15,542 nucleotides of DNA from JAHEFT01 sp964443145 (GTDB lineage Bacteria; Pseudomonadota; Gammaproteobacteria; Xanthomonadales; SZUA-36): assembly GCA_964443145.1 (NCBI GenBank), contig CAYUBS010000066.1, positions 1 to 15,542 on the forward strand, read 5' to 3'. The stretch's first letter is position 1. Each line of letters begins with the position of its first letter. Under the pieces are notes generated by a model. It saw only the letters and a program-made list of their open reading frames with translations. It searched no databases and was not told the origin of the DNA. The position numbers and the translations under genes are program-made. Shown here in pieces: positions 7,520 to 15,245 of this stretch.

Positions 7520-8335
7520 TCAGGACTGCCAGCTTTTTCCCAGGATGATCTCCAGGACCAGCTTGGTGCCAAAATAGGACAGTACCAGCAGGATGATACC
7601 GGCCAGCGTCAGGCGCACCGCCAGGCTGCCGCGCCAGCCATAACGCCAGCGGCCCCACAACAGGACCCCAAACACCATCCATGCCATGATCGAAAGAATG
7701 GTCTTGTGCATCAGGTGCTGGGCGAAAATATCGTTGATGAACATCATGCCCGACGCCAGGGATACGGTCAGCAGCGCGAAACCCGCGGCGATGGTTTTGA
7801 ACAGCAGGTCCTCCAGCACATCCAGTGCGGGCAGTGAGCGGACCAGCGGGTTGAGGTGATGATGGCGCAGAAAATGGTCAATGATGAACACGAAAAAGGC
7901 GTACACGCCGGCTATGCTGAGCAATCCAAAGGCCAGCACCGAGCTGACCATGTGCACGGTAATACCCATCGAGGTTTCATTCAGAGGGAGGTTGCCATGT
8001 GGCAGTAACCACTCCAGCAGCAATACACCCGCAGCCAGGGGCAGGGCGACCAGGCCGGCGGCGTAGAGTTTTTTCTGCTTTAACGTAGAGGTGATCAACA
8101 GCACCATGACGACCAGGGCACACAAAGACAACAGCGGCGCGATGCCGACATCGGGCACATCCTGGCCAAACCAGTGGCTGTACTGGGCAACGGAATGGGA
8201 CAGCGTTCCGACGATCGCGAAAGACAGCGATGCCTTGCCCCAGCCTTCCGAACGCGTCCGGATGGATTGGTAGAGCAGCATAGCTGCTGCGAGGTAACAG
8301 ACCCCGGCCAGGATCAGAGGAAATTCGTGGTTCAT
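7520..8335 (-). CDS. ypjD: YpjD, CcsA-like inner-membrane protein (cytochrome c assembly family)
   Basis: 271 residues, against about 263 in E. coli YpjD, with around eight hydrophobic segments. The family shares the membrane fold of CcsA/CcmC heme-handling proteins, but the exact role of YpjD is not established. Seen: an N-terminal membrane helix (LILAGVCYLAAAMLLYQS), SHSVAQYSHWF, HMVSSVLAFGLLSIAGVYAFF followed by a His-rich loop (DHFLRHHH), and a C-terminal WGRWRYGWRG stretch resembling the WGRYYYGWRG stretch of E. coli YpjD. The ATG at 8335 has only a weak GGAA-type SD. It is the first gene of the ypjD-corB-acyltransferase set and is divergent from ffh with 67 bp between starts, the E. coli arrangement. 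Confidence 0.92.
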   Translation of the reverse strand: MNHEFPLILAGVCYLAAAMLLYQSIRTRSEGWGKASLSFAIVGTLSHSVAQYSHWFGQDVPDVGIAPLLSLCALVVMVLLITSTLKQKKLYAAGLVALPLAAGVLLLEWLLPHGNLPLNETSMGITVHMVSSVLAFGLLSIAGVYAFFVFIIDHFLRHHHLNPLVRSLPALDVLEDLLFKTIAAGFALLTVSLASGMMFINDIFAQHLMHKTILSIMAWMVFGVLLWGRWRYGWRGSLAVRLTLAGIILLVLSYFGTKLVLEIILGKSWQS

Positions 8336-8365
8336 TTCGTTCCGATAATAGATTAAATCTGAGGC

Positions 8366-8371
8366 TATAAT
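8366..8371 (+). promoter_or_regulatory. Candidate -10 element for ffh
   Basis: A perfect TATAAT hexamer lies 31 bp before the ffh ATG in the short ypjD/ffh divergent spacer. No good -35 hexamer is present at 16-18 bp: the nearest TTG-like sequence, TTCCGA at 8340-8345, is 20 bp away. A promoter here is likely because ffh needs one, but the match is partial. Confidence 0.4.
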
Positions 8372-8402
8372 ACCTGATAAACATCCCTAACCGGAGTGAT
8401 TC

Positions 8403-9791
8403 ATGTTTGAGAATTTGACCGAGCGCCTGTCGCGAACGGTGCAGCAACTGCGCGGCAAAGGCCGCCTGACAGAAGACGGCATCAAAGAAACGCTGAGGGA
8501 AGTGCGCATTGCGCTGCTGGAAGCCGACGTCGCATTGCCCGTGGTTCAGGCTTTTATTGGCGAAGTGCGTGAAAAGGCTCTTGGACAGGAAGTGCTTAAA
8601 AGCCTGACGCCAGGCCAGGCCATGGTGAAATTGGTTCACGACGAACTGGTCCAGATCATGGGCGTGGAAAATGAGGCGCTGGATCTTAAAGCCCAGCCAC
8701 CGGTGACCATCCTGTTGGCGGGTTTGCAGGGCTCGGGTAAGACGACCACCACTGCAAAACTGGCGCGACTGCTGATTGAGCAGGAGAAAAAGCGCGTAAT
8801 GGTGGTGAGCGTCGATGTCTACCGCCCGGCAGCCATCGAGCAACTCAAGACCCTGGCCGGCCAGGTTGGGGCCGTTTTCCAGCCCTCAACTGTTAGCCAG
8901 AAGCCGGCTGATATTGCGCGTGATGCGCTGGCCGAAGCACGTCGCCAGATGTGTGATGTGTTACTGGTGGATACCGCCGGTCGACTGCATGTCGATGCAG
9001 AGATGATGTCGGAAATTCGCGATGTGCATGCCGCGGTCAACCCGCACGAGACCCTGTTTGTGGTCGATGCCATGACCGGTCAGGATGCGGCGAACACCGC
9101 TGCGGCTTTCAACGACACCTTGCCGCTGACGGGTATTGTGCTGACCAAGACCGATGGTGACGCCCGTGGTGGTGCAGCGCTATCGGTACGTCACATCACC
9201 GGCAAACCGGTCAAGTTTCTCGGCTCGGGTGAAAAGACCGACGCGCTGCAGGCATTCCACCCGGAGCGTGTGGCATCACGCATCCTGGGCATGGGCGATG
9301 TGCTGTCGCTGGTCGAGGAAGTCCACCGTAAGGTCGACCAGCAGGAAGCTGAAAAGCTGGTCAAGAAAATCCGCCGCGGGCGCGGCTTTGACCTCGAGGA
9401 TTTCAGAGGGCAACTGGAACAGATGCAAAACATGGGTGGTCTCGGCGGGTTGGTCGATAAATTACCCGGCATGAGCAACATCCCGGACCGGGTCAAATCT
9501 CAGGTCGACAACCATCAGACCGGCCAGATGATCGCCATCATCAATTCGATGACCCCGCAAGAACGCCGTTTTCCAGATGTTATTCGCGGCTCTCGCAAAA
9601 AGCGTATCGCGACGGGTTCCGGGACTCAGATCCAGGTCGTCAACCGCCTGTTGAAGCAACATGCGCAGATGCAGAAGATGATGAAGAAGATGGGCAAGGG
9701 CGGAATGGCCGGCATGATGCGCAAGATGAGTAAGATGCAGGGCCAGATGCCCCCCGGAGGGAAGTTCCCCGGCGGCAAGATGCCATTCTGA
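8403..9791 (+). CDS. ffh: Signal recognition particle protein Ffh (SRP54)
   Basis: GTPase subunit of the bacterial signal recognition particle. It binds 4.5S RNA and hydrophobic signal sequences on nascent chains and docks with FtsY for SecYEG-dependent insertion. 462 residues, close to the E. coli protein. The N-terminal four-helix domain begins MFENLTERLSRT; the G domain has GLQGSGKTT (107-115), DVYRPAAIEQL, DTAGR (190-194) and TKTDGDARGG (248-257). The methionine-rich M domain includes INSMTPQER, GSRKKRIATGSG and the Met/Lys tail QKMMKKMGKGGMAGMM. SD GGAG (8393-8396) sits 6 nt before the ATG. Its stop codon overlaps the SD of the downstream PhoX-like gene, so the two are probably co-transcribed. 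Confidence 0.98.
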   Translation: MFENLTERLSRTVQQLRGKGRLTEDGIKETLREVRIALLEADVALPVVQAFIGEVREKALGQEVLKSLTPGQAMVKLVHDELVQIMGVENEALDLKAQPPVTILLAGLQGSGKTTTTAKLARLLIEQEKKRVMVVSVDVYRPAAIEQLKTLAGQVGAVFQPSTVSQKPADIARDALAEARRQMCDVLLVDTAGRLHVDAEMMSEIRDVHAAVNPHETLFVVDAMTGQDAANTAAAFNDTLPLTGIVLTKTDGDARGGAALSVRHITGKPVKFLGSGEKTDALQAFHPERVASRILGMGDVLSLVEEVHRKVDQQEAEKLVKKIRRGRGFDLEDFRGQLEQMQNMGGLGGLVDKLPGMSNIPDRVKSQVDNHQTGQMIAIINSMTPQERRFPDVIRGSRKKRIATGSGTQIQVVNRLLKQHAQMQKMMKKMGKGGMAGMMRKMSKMQGQMPPGGKFPGGKMPF

Positions 9792-9793
9792 GG
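9790..9793 (+). promoter_or_regulatory. Shine-Dalgarno for the PhoX-like gene, overlapping the ffh stop codon
   Basis: GAGG starts at the second base of the ffh TGA stop and lies 8 nt before the GTG at 9802. This fixes the GTG start and suggests that ribosomes terminating on ffh can re-initiate on the next gene. Confidence 0.6.
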
Positions 9794-9801
9794 TCGCTAC
9801 A

Positions 9802-11220
9802 GTGAGCGGTACCTCACGCAGGAAATTTATCACCACGGGTTTGCTTGGCGCAGGCGGTCTGACACTGGGCCTGGCGGCCTTTGCCAGGTACCGTGCAACC
9901 GGCAGACCACCCCCGATCAGCGAGTCAATGGGCCCGCTGAACCTGGTCAACGATGAAACCACCGGTCTTCCGCTTTTGCGGCTTCCGCCCGGTTTCCGTT
10001 ACAAGTCCATGTCATGGGCCGGCACAACGATGCATGATGGAAATCCATCACTCCCCGCCGCAGATGGTATGGGCGTGGTCCGGCAGGAAGGTAATCTCAT
10101 CACCATGGTGCGCAACCACGAGTTGCAGGGTGTTCCAGGGCCTTTCGGCGATCCGGAAAAGGCGTACGATGCCACGCCTGGTGGTACAACGACATTGGTT
10201 TTCGACAGCGAAAAAGAGGAGTTGGTCGATTCCTGGGTCAGCCTTGGCGGCACACTCTATAACTGTGCCGGTGGTGTGACCCCCTGGGGTACCTGGCTGA
10301 GCTGCGAAGAGTCGGTCTTTAACCCCGAAATGGCGCACCTGTCACCGCCCAGCAAGCAGCGTTACTGGGATGTCTCGCGCGCCCGGCGCCCGCATGGCTA
10401 TGTGTTCGAAGTTCCAGCCAGCGGTATCGCTGAGCCGGAGCCGATCCTGGGCATGGGGCAGTTTTTCCACGAAGCGGTGGTGATCGACCCGGCGACCGGT
10501 ATTGCTTATATGACCGAGGACACCGGGCCGCAAGCGGGGTTTTATCGCTATATTCCCAATGTCCCGGGCCAGTTGGGCAAGGGCGGTCGATTGCAGATGA
10601 TGAAAGTGGTCGACCGGCCGGTGATGAACGATTACTTGGTTCTTGGCCAGGAGATGGACGTGGAGTGGGTCGATATTCCCGACCCAACGGCTGGCCTGAC
10701 GCCCGAATACCCAAACGGAAACGGGGTGGTCAGCCAGGGGTTGGCCGCGGGTGGCTCCGCTTTTGTTGCGCTTGAGGGCTGCGCCATTTCAGACGGGCGC
10801 ATCTATTTCACTTCAAAGCTGGGTGGCAGCGCCATGGCCGGCTACGTTCTGGAATACCACCCTTCACGGGAAAAAATCTGGATGGTTTACCAGTCTGAGA
10901 GCCACGATATTTTTTCCGGACCGGATAACCTGGTGGTTAGTCCCAGGGGCAGCCTGATCATTTGTGAAGACCGCTTAACTGCAAACAAGAACGCACAAAG
11001 TGTGGCAGGGCTGTCGCGCGACGGTGAATTTTTTATTTTCTGCCAGGTAAATCCGCGTATTAGCGGGACTTATGGCGGTCATGGCCTGTCCGGCACGGTG
11101 CTGAAAAGCGAATGGGCAGGAGCCACTTTTTCCGAGGATGGCGACTGGTTGTTCATCAATATCTACGACCCCGGTGTCACGCTCGCGATCACCGGCCCGT
11201 GGCAGGAAGGATATATCTGA
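9802..11220 (+). CDS. PhoX-like (DUF839) protein with a Tat signal peptide
   Basis: 472-residue predicted exported protein of the PhoX/DUF839 family, a calcium- and iron-dependent phosphatase-type beta-propeller. The N-terminus has a twin-arginine motif, SRRKFI (residues 5-10), followed by a Gly/Leu/Ala-rich hydrophobic stretch to about residue 28, as in Tat substrates that fold and load cofactors before export. Family motifs in order: MVRNHE (102-107), GGVTPWGTWLSCEES (157-171), RPHGYVFEVP (196-205), FFHEAVVIDP (221-230), YMTEDTG (236-242), ALEGCAISDGRIYFTSKLGG (323-342) and SGPDNLVVSPRGSLIICED (372-390). Cys168 in SCEE probably matches the iron-ligand cysteine of PhoX. It starts with GTG 10 bp after ffh and precedes rpsP by 85 bp. 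Phosphatase activity is inferred from the family; many DUF839 members are uncharacterised. Its position within a translation/secretion gene cluster is unusual. Confidence 0.9.
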   Translation: MSGTSRRKFITTGLLGAGGLTLGLAAFARYRATGRPPPISESMGPLNLVNDETTGLPLLRLPPGFRYKSMSWAGTTMHDGNPSLPAADGMGVVRQEGNLITMVRNHELQGVPGPFGDPEKAYDATPGGTTTLVFDSEKEELVDSWVSLGGTLYNCAGGVTPWGTWLSCEESVFNPEMAHLSPPSKQRYWDVSRARRPHGYVFEVPASGIAEPEPILGMGQFFHEAVVIDPATGIAYMTEDTGPQAGFYRYIPNVPGQLGKGGRLQMMKVVDRPVMNDYLVLGQEMDVEWVDIPDPTAGLTPEYPNGNGVVSQGLAAGGSAFVALEGCAISDGRIYFTSKLGGSAMAGYVLEYHPSREKIWMVYQSESHDIFSGPDNLVVSPRGSLIICEDRLTANKNAQSVAGLSRDGEFFIFCQVNPRISGTYGGHGLSGTVLKSEWAGATFSEDGDWLFINIYDPGVTLAITGPWQEGYI

Positions 11221-11263
11221 GCTTATTCGCAGTATTATTGTTTTCTTTTAGTAAAAAGAAGGG

Positions 11264-11269
11264 TAAAAT
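11264..11269 (+). promoter_or_regulatory. Weak candidate -10 element for rpsP
   Basis: The 85-bp gap between the PhoX-like gene and rpsP is AT-rich and holds TAAAAT (five of six matches to TATAAT) 36 bp before the rpsP ATG. TTTTCT at 11241-11246 lies at 17-bp spacing but is a poor -35. An A/T palindrome with a 7-bp stem (11243-11249 with 11254-11260) overlaps the spacer. A separate promoter for rpsP would make sense, as ribosomal genes are expressed far more than ffh, but the match is weak. Confidence 0.3.
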
Positions 11270-11305
11270 GCTCGGTTTGCTACGGTTCAACTGGAATCAA
11301 TAAAC

Positions 11306-11557
11306 ATGGTTAAAATCAGATTGTCACGGGGCGGCGCCAAGAAAAAGCCGTTCTATCATGTGGTAGCGGCAGACAGCCGTAAGTCACGCGACGGCCGCAA
11401 CATCGAAAGACTCGGCTTCTTCAACCCGGTAGCACGTGGCCAGGAAGAGCGCTTACGCCTTAACCTGGAGCGGGTGGATTACTGGACGAGCGTTGGTGCT
11501 CAGGTTTCCGACCGCGTCAAGTCGCTGGTCTCCGAGGCTCGTAAGGCAGCTGCCTGA
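11306..11557 (+). CDS. rpsP: 30S ribosomal protein S16
   Basis: 83 residues, against 82 in E. coli. S16 binds 16S rRNA early in 30S assembly. MVKIRLSRGGAKKKPFYHVV is the conserved N-terminus, followed by VAADSRKSRDGRNIERLGFFNP and a C-terminal SDRVKSLV. The SD is weak (TGGA about 10 nt upstream). It is the first gene of the S16-RimM-TrmD-L19 series, with 19 bp to rimM. Confidence 0.98.
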   Translation: MVKIRLSRGGAKKKPFYHVVAADSRKSRDGRNIERLGFFNPVARGQEERLRLNLERVDYWTSVGAQVSDRVKSLVSEARKAAA

Positions 11558-11576
11558 GCTCACTGGAGACGGTGCC

Positions 11577-12092
11577 GTGGAAGATGAGTCCGGAGATGAA
11601 CGTGAAGTCGTTCAGGTCGGCCATGTTTCAGGCGTTCATGGCATCAAAGGTTGGGTCAAGATCTATTCGCTGACCGATCCCAGAGAAGCCATATTCGAAT
11701 ACCAGCCCTGGTTGTTGGGCGAATCGCAACAAGAGGTTCGCATTGCGCAGGGCAGAAAGCAGGGCAAGCACGTGATTGCGCTGTTTGACGGAATAGAAGA
11801 TCGTGAGCAGGCGGAAGGCCTGGTCAATCGACCGATTGCAATTTATCGCGATCAGTTTTCAGAACTGCCGGATGACGAGTTCTACTGGGCAGACCTGCTG
11901 GGTCTCGCTGTGCAACTTGAGGATGGCAGGGCGCTGGGAACCATTGAAAAAATGCTCGCCACCGGGGCTAACGACGTCATGGTGGTGAAAGGCGACAGGG
12001 AGCGGTTAATCCCTTTCGTTATCGGGCACTACGTAAAAGGTGTGAGCCTGGAAGAGGGTCGTGTGACCGTCGACTGGGACCCGGATTTCTGA
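11577..12092 (+). CDS. rimM: 16S rRNA processing/30S maturation factor RimM, GTG start
   Basis: Assembly factor that binds S19 in the 30S head and promotes 16S rRNA maturation. 171 residues from GTG 11577, against 182 in E. coli. The N-terminal RimM domain has VGHVSGVHGIKGWVKIYSLT (residues 14-33), and the C-terminal PRC-barrel half has EFYWADLLGLAV, GANDVMVV and LIPFVIGHYV. The GTG is chosen because GGAG at 11565-11568 lies 8 nt upstream and the reading frame before it overlaps rpsP in another frame without family similarity. The stop lies 3 bp from the trmD ATG. Confidence 0.96.
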   Translation: MEDESGDEREVVQVGHVSGVHGIKGWVKIYSLTDPREAIFEYQPWLLGESQQEVRIAQGRKQGKHVIALFDGIEDREQAEGLVNRPIAIYRDQFSELPDDEFYWADLLGLAVQLEDGRALGTIEKMLATGANDVMVVKGDRERLIPFVIGHYVKGVSLEEGRVTVDWDPDF

Positions 12093-12095
12093 GTT

Positions 12096-12842
12096 ATGAG
12101 GGTCCAGGTAATCACCCTGTTTCCGGAGGAGTTCACTCCGCTGGTTAACCTGGGTGTGACCGGCCGGGGCATTCGAACGGGAAAAGTAACATTGGAGTTG
12201 CTCAACCCGCGGGATTTTGCCAACGACCGGCACCGCACGGTGGACGACCGGCCTTATGGCGGCGGCCCCGGGATGGTAATGGCAGTGGAGCCGCTGCGAA
12301 GCACGATCCGGGCGGCTAAAGGCAAGGCAGGAACGGCTATAGCCAGCCTGCTCAGCCCGCAGGGACGGCCGTTGGATCAGGCAGCCATACAGGAATTGGC
12401 AGGCAGGGATGAACTGATCCTTGTTTGCGGAAGGTACGAAGGCATCGATGAACGACTGATCGAGTCGGAAATCGATGAAGAGTGGTCGATCGGGGATTAC
12501 GTGCTAAGCGGTGGAGAACTGGCCGCGGCAGTGATCATTGACGCGGTCACCCGTTTGTTGCCCGGTGTGCTGGGTGACGAGCAGTCGGCACAGCAGGACT
12601 CTTTTACCGCGGGTTTGCTGGACTGCCAGCACTACACCCGGCCGGAACAGGTAGAGGGTTTGACGGTGCCGCCGGTGTTATTATCCGGCGACCACGGGGC
12701 CATAGAACGCTGGAGAAGAAAGCAGTCACTGGGGCGAACCTGGCTAAGAAGGCCGGAATTGCTGGAAGGACTGGAACTGGATAAAGATTCAGAAGCATTG
12801 CTGGCGGAGTTTCTCGCTGAGAACGAAAAACCGGCAATCTGA
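12096..12842 (+). CDS. trmD: tRNA (guanine-N1)-methyltransferase TrmD
   Basis: SPOUT-class enzyme that uses S-adenosylmethionine to methylate G37 next to the anticodon, preventing +1 frameshifts. 248 residues, close to the E. coli protein. Motifs: VTGRGIRTG (21-29), RHRTVDDRPYGGGPGM (45-60), the deep-trefoil-knot cofactor loop LILVCGRYEGIDER (107-120), SIGDYVLSGGE (131-141), DSF with Asp168 matching the catalytic Asp of E. coli TrmD, and HYTRPEQVEGLTVPPVLLSG (179-198). The SD is weak and the start lies 3 bp after the rimM stop, so translation is probably coupled. Confidence 0.98.
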   Translation: MRVQVITLFPEEFTPLVNLGVTGRGIRTGKVTLELLNPRDFANDRHRTVDDRPYGGGPGMVMAVEPLRSTIRAAKGKAGTAIASLLSPQGRPLDQAAIQELAGRDELILVCGRYEGIDERLIESEIDEEWSIGDYVLSGGELAAAVIIDAVTRLLPGVLGDEQSAQQDSFTAGLLDCQHYTRPEQVEGLTVPPVLLSGDHGAIERWRRKQSLGRTWLRRPELLEGLELDKDSEALLAEFLAENEKPAI

Positions 12843-12868
12843 TATTGATTGGAATAAGGATTGGGAAA

Positions 12869-13216
12869 ATGACGAATATCATCGACGAAATCAATGCGGA
12901 ACAGCTGAACAAGGACCTCCCCGAGTTTTCACCGGGCGATACCATCGTGGTCAGCGTTAAAGTAAAAGAAGGTACCCGCGAGCGCCTGCAGGCGTTTGAA
13001 GGTGTCTGCATCGCCATCCGCAACCGCGGGCTCAACTCGGCTTTCACCGTGCGTAAAATCTCACACGGTACCGGCGTAGAGCGAGTGTTCCAGACCCACA
13101 GCCCGCTGATTGACTCGATTGCAGTCAAACGGCGTGGTGACGTAAGGCGCGCCAAGCTGTATTTCCTGCGCGAACGCGAAGGCAAGTCTGCAAGGATCAA
13201 AGAGAAACTGGGCTGA
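12869..13216 (+). CDS. rplS: 50S ribosomal protein L19
   Basis: 115 residues, the same length as E. coli L19, which lies at the 30S-50S interface. FSPGDTIVVSVKVKEG, RLQAFEGVCIAIRNRGLNSA, FTVRKISHGTGVERVFQTHS and AKLYFLREREGKSARIKEK are near-identical to the family. The start is ATG 12869, with AAGGA (12856-12860) 8 nt upstream. An ATT codon at 12845 would add eight residues but has no support from the family or an SD. It is the last gene before a strong terminator. Confidence 0.98.
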   Translation: MTNIIDEINAEQLNKDLPEFSPGDTIVVSVKVKEGTRERLQAFEGVCIAIRNRGLNSAFTVRKISHGTGVERVFQTHSPLIDSIAVKRRGDVRRAKLYFLREREGKSARIKEKLG

Positions 13217-13237
13217 TCCAGAATCACCCGATGAGAG

Positions 13238-13262
13238 AACCCGCCACCCGGCGGGTTTTTTT
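13238..13262 (+). terminator. Intrinsic terminator after rplS
   Basis: An 8-bp perfect stem (AACCCGCC at 13238-13245 paired with GGCGGGTT at 13250-13257) has a 4-nt loop and runs directly into a tract of seven T (13256-13262). It lies 21 bp after the rplS stop and should end the ffh/rpsP-rplS transcript before htpG. Confidence 0.93.
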
Positions 13263-13266
13263 ATGC

Positions 13267-13295
13267 CTTGAATAACGCCGCGCCACCCTCATTTA
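13267..13295 (+). promoter_or_regulatory. Candidate sigma-32 (RpoH) heat-shock promoter of htpG
   Basis: CTTGAA (13267-13272) is followed after 14 bp by CCTCATTTA (13287-13295). This differs at one base from the sigma-32 -10 pattern CCCCATTTA and has a perfect CTTGAA -35 core with accepted spacing. It begins 5 bp after the rplS terminator and predicts a start site near 13302, about 25 nt before the htpG ATG. htpG is a known RpoH target in E. coli. The site is inferred from sequence only. Confidence 0.65.
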
Positions 13296-13328
13296 AGGTT
13301 GCATCGAAACAACCTGGTTACTAATGAC

Positions 13329-15227
13329 ATGAGCGAGACTCCTACCGTAGAGACCCACGCGTTCCAGGCGGAAACCCGCCAGGTTCTGCAACTAATGATT
13401 CATTCCCTGTATTCCAACAAGGAAATATTCCTCAGGGAGCTGGTTTCCAATGCATCGGATGCACTGGACCGCCTGCGCTTCGCCGCGATTGCCGATGACA
13501 GTGTGCAGGAAGGCGAGGGTGATCTGCATATTGAAATCGAGGCAGACGAAGAAGCCGGTACGCTGACCATTCGCGACAACGGCATAGGCATGAGCCGTGA
13601 AGACGTGATGGAGAACATCGGGACCATCGCCAAGTCCGGCACCAGGGCATTTCTGGATCGCCTCAGCGGTGACGAGAAAGCAGACGCTCACCTGATCGGG
13701 CAATTCGGTGTTGGTTTCTACTCCTCTTTCATCGTGGCAGATAAGGTCACTGTCAACACCCGTCAGGCCGGTGAGTCGAGCGATAGCGGTGTGCGTTGGG
13801 AGTCAGACGGCGGCGGAGAGTATTCGCTGGAACCGGTCGAACTCGAAGGTCATGGAACCGAAGTTATCCTGCACCTGAAGGAAGCGGAAAAACAGTACCT
13901 GAGTGACTGGTCCTTAAAGTCTTTGATCAGCCGCTATTCAGACCACATCGGTTTCCCTATCCGGATGAAGGAAGAACCCGAGGAAGAGGGTGGTGAGGCC
14001 GAGTGGAAAGACGTCAACAAGGCGTCCGCACTGTGGACTCTGCCGAAATCTGAAATCAGCAATGATGAGTACAATTCTTTTTACAAGTACCTGAGCCACG
14101 ACATCGACGACCCCATGTGCTGGGCGCACAACAAGGTCGAGGGCAGCCAGAGCTACACGACACTGCTATACGTTCCGGAATCCGCGCCGATGGACCTGAT
14201 GTTGCAGCGTGACGAGCGCACCGGTCTGCGCCTGTACGTGAGCCGCGTGTTCATCATGGACGCGGCGCAGCAGTTGTTACCGCAGTACCTGCGCTTTGTA
14301 CGCGGCGTGGTGGACAGCGACGACCTGCCGCTGAATGTGTCACGCGAATTGCTGCAGGAGAACGAACTCTCCGACAAGATCCGCTCCGCCGTTATCCGGC
14401 GCAGCCTGGACATGATCGGCAAAGTCGCCAAGGATGATGCTGATCAGTACGAAAAATTCTGGACCCAGTTCGGTGCAGTGATCAAGGAAGGCGTGGTTGA
14501 GGATTTCGGCAACCGCGACCGCATCACTCCGCTGCTGCGGTTTGCTTCCACCAAGGGTGACGGCGACAAGCACGTGGCCGACCTGGCTGGCTACATCGAG
14601 CGCATGCCAGAGGGCCAGGAAGCGATCTACTACATCACCGCCGAAAACCACCAGGCCGCCAGCAACAGCCCGCACCTGGAAGTGTTCCGTAAGCAAGGCA
14701 TCGAGGTTCTGCTGATGTCGGACCGCGTCGACGAGTGGATGATGGCCTACTTCAATGAGTTCGACGGCAAGCCGTTTAAATCCGTTGCCAAGGGCGATAT
14801 CGACCTGAGTTCGATCAGTAAAGACAAGGCCGAAGACGCAGATGCTGAAGAAGCGACAGATGAAGATGCTCTCGATGCGGATTTGCTGAAGAAAGTCACC
14901 GAAAGCCTCGGCGACAAGGTCAGCGAAGTACGCAGCAGCCAGCGTCTGACCGACTCGGCCTCCTGCCTGGTCCTCGGCGACCAGGAGATGGCCCTGCACC
15001 TGCAGCGCCTGCTGGAGCAGGCCGGACAGGAAGTGCCGGACAGCCGTCCCGTGCTGGAGCTGAACCCGACACATCCGTTGGTAGAGAAGTTGCAGGCTGA
15101 GGAAGGTCAAGCCGAGTTCGATGATCTGTCGCTGGTGCTGTTCGAGCAGGCCTTGCTGTCAGAAGGCGCGTCTCTCGCTGATCCGGCCGGATTCGTCCGC
15201 CGCGTAAACAAGCTCATGCTCGGCTAA
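13329..15227 (+). CDS. htpG: Molecular chaperone HtpG (bacterial Hsp90)
   Basis: Dimeric ATP-dependent chaperone of the cytosol. 632 residues, against 624 in E. coli. The N-terminal GHKL ATPase domain shows FLRELVSNASDALDRLR (residues 34-50, with Glu37 at the position of the catalytic Glu and Asn41 for magnesium), DNGIGM (83-88), IGTIAKSGT (97-105) and the lid region GQFGVGFYSSF (124-134). The middle domain has ALWTLPKSEI, LYVSRVFIMD and LPLNVSRELLQE, whose Arg matches the residue contacting ATP gamma-phosphate in relatives. An acidic linker (KAEDADAEEATDEDALDAD) precedes the C-terminal dimerisation domain. The ATG at 13329 is chosen: an in-frame TTG at 13299 would put the start at the edge of the predicted heat-shock promoter. 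The SD before the ATG is weak. It converges on hslR. Confidence 0.97.
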   Translation: MSETPTVETHAFQAETRQVLQLMIHSLYSNKEIFLRELVSNASDALDRLRFAAIADDSVQEGEGDLHIEIEADEEAGTLTIRDNGIGMSREDVMENIGTIAKSGTRAFLDRLSGDEKADAHLIGQFGVGFYSSFIVADKVTVNTRQAGESSDSGVRWESDGGGEYSLEPVELEGHGTEVILHLKEAEKQYLSDWSLKSLISRYSDHIGFPIRMKEEPEEEGGEAEWKDVNKASALWTLPKSEISNDEYNSFYKYLSHDIDDPMCWAHNKVEGSQSYTTLLYVPESAPMDLMLQRDERTGLRLYVSRVFIMDAAQQLLPQYLRFVRGVVDSDDLPLNVSRELLQENELSDKIRSAVIRRSLDMIGKVAKDDADQYEKFWTQFGAVIKEGVVEDFGNRDRITPLLRFASTKGDGDKHVADLAGYIERMPEGQEAIYYITAENHQAASNSPHLEVFRKQGIEVLLMSDRVDEWMMAYFNEFDGKPFKSVAKGDIDLSSISKDKAEDADAEEATDEDALDADLLKKVTESLGDKVSEVRSSQRLTDSASCLVLGDQEMALHLQRLLEQAGQEVPDSRPVLELNPTHPLVEKLQAEEGQAEFDDLSLVLFEQALLSEGASLADPAGFVRRVNKLMLG

Positions 15228-15245
15228 ACACCGCCACAAGTGGGA

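Noticed and set aside
7977..8843. 288-codon minus-strand frame over ypjD and the start of ffh
   Set aside because: It crosses two recognised genes and their divergent promoter region and shows no recognisable domain.
11243..11260. A/T palindrome after the PhoX-like gene as a terminator
   Set aside because: The 7-bp stem is almost all A-T pairs and no T tract follows; it is unlikely to stop RNA polymerase.
13299..13328. TTG 13299 as the htpG start
   Set aside because: It would start translation at the -10 edge of the predicted heat-shock promoter and adds ten residues not seen in HtpG.
14340..15110. 256-codon minus-strand frame inside htpG
   Set aside because: Antisense shadow of the HtpG middle and C-terminal domains.
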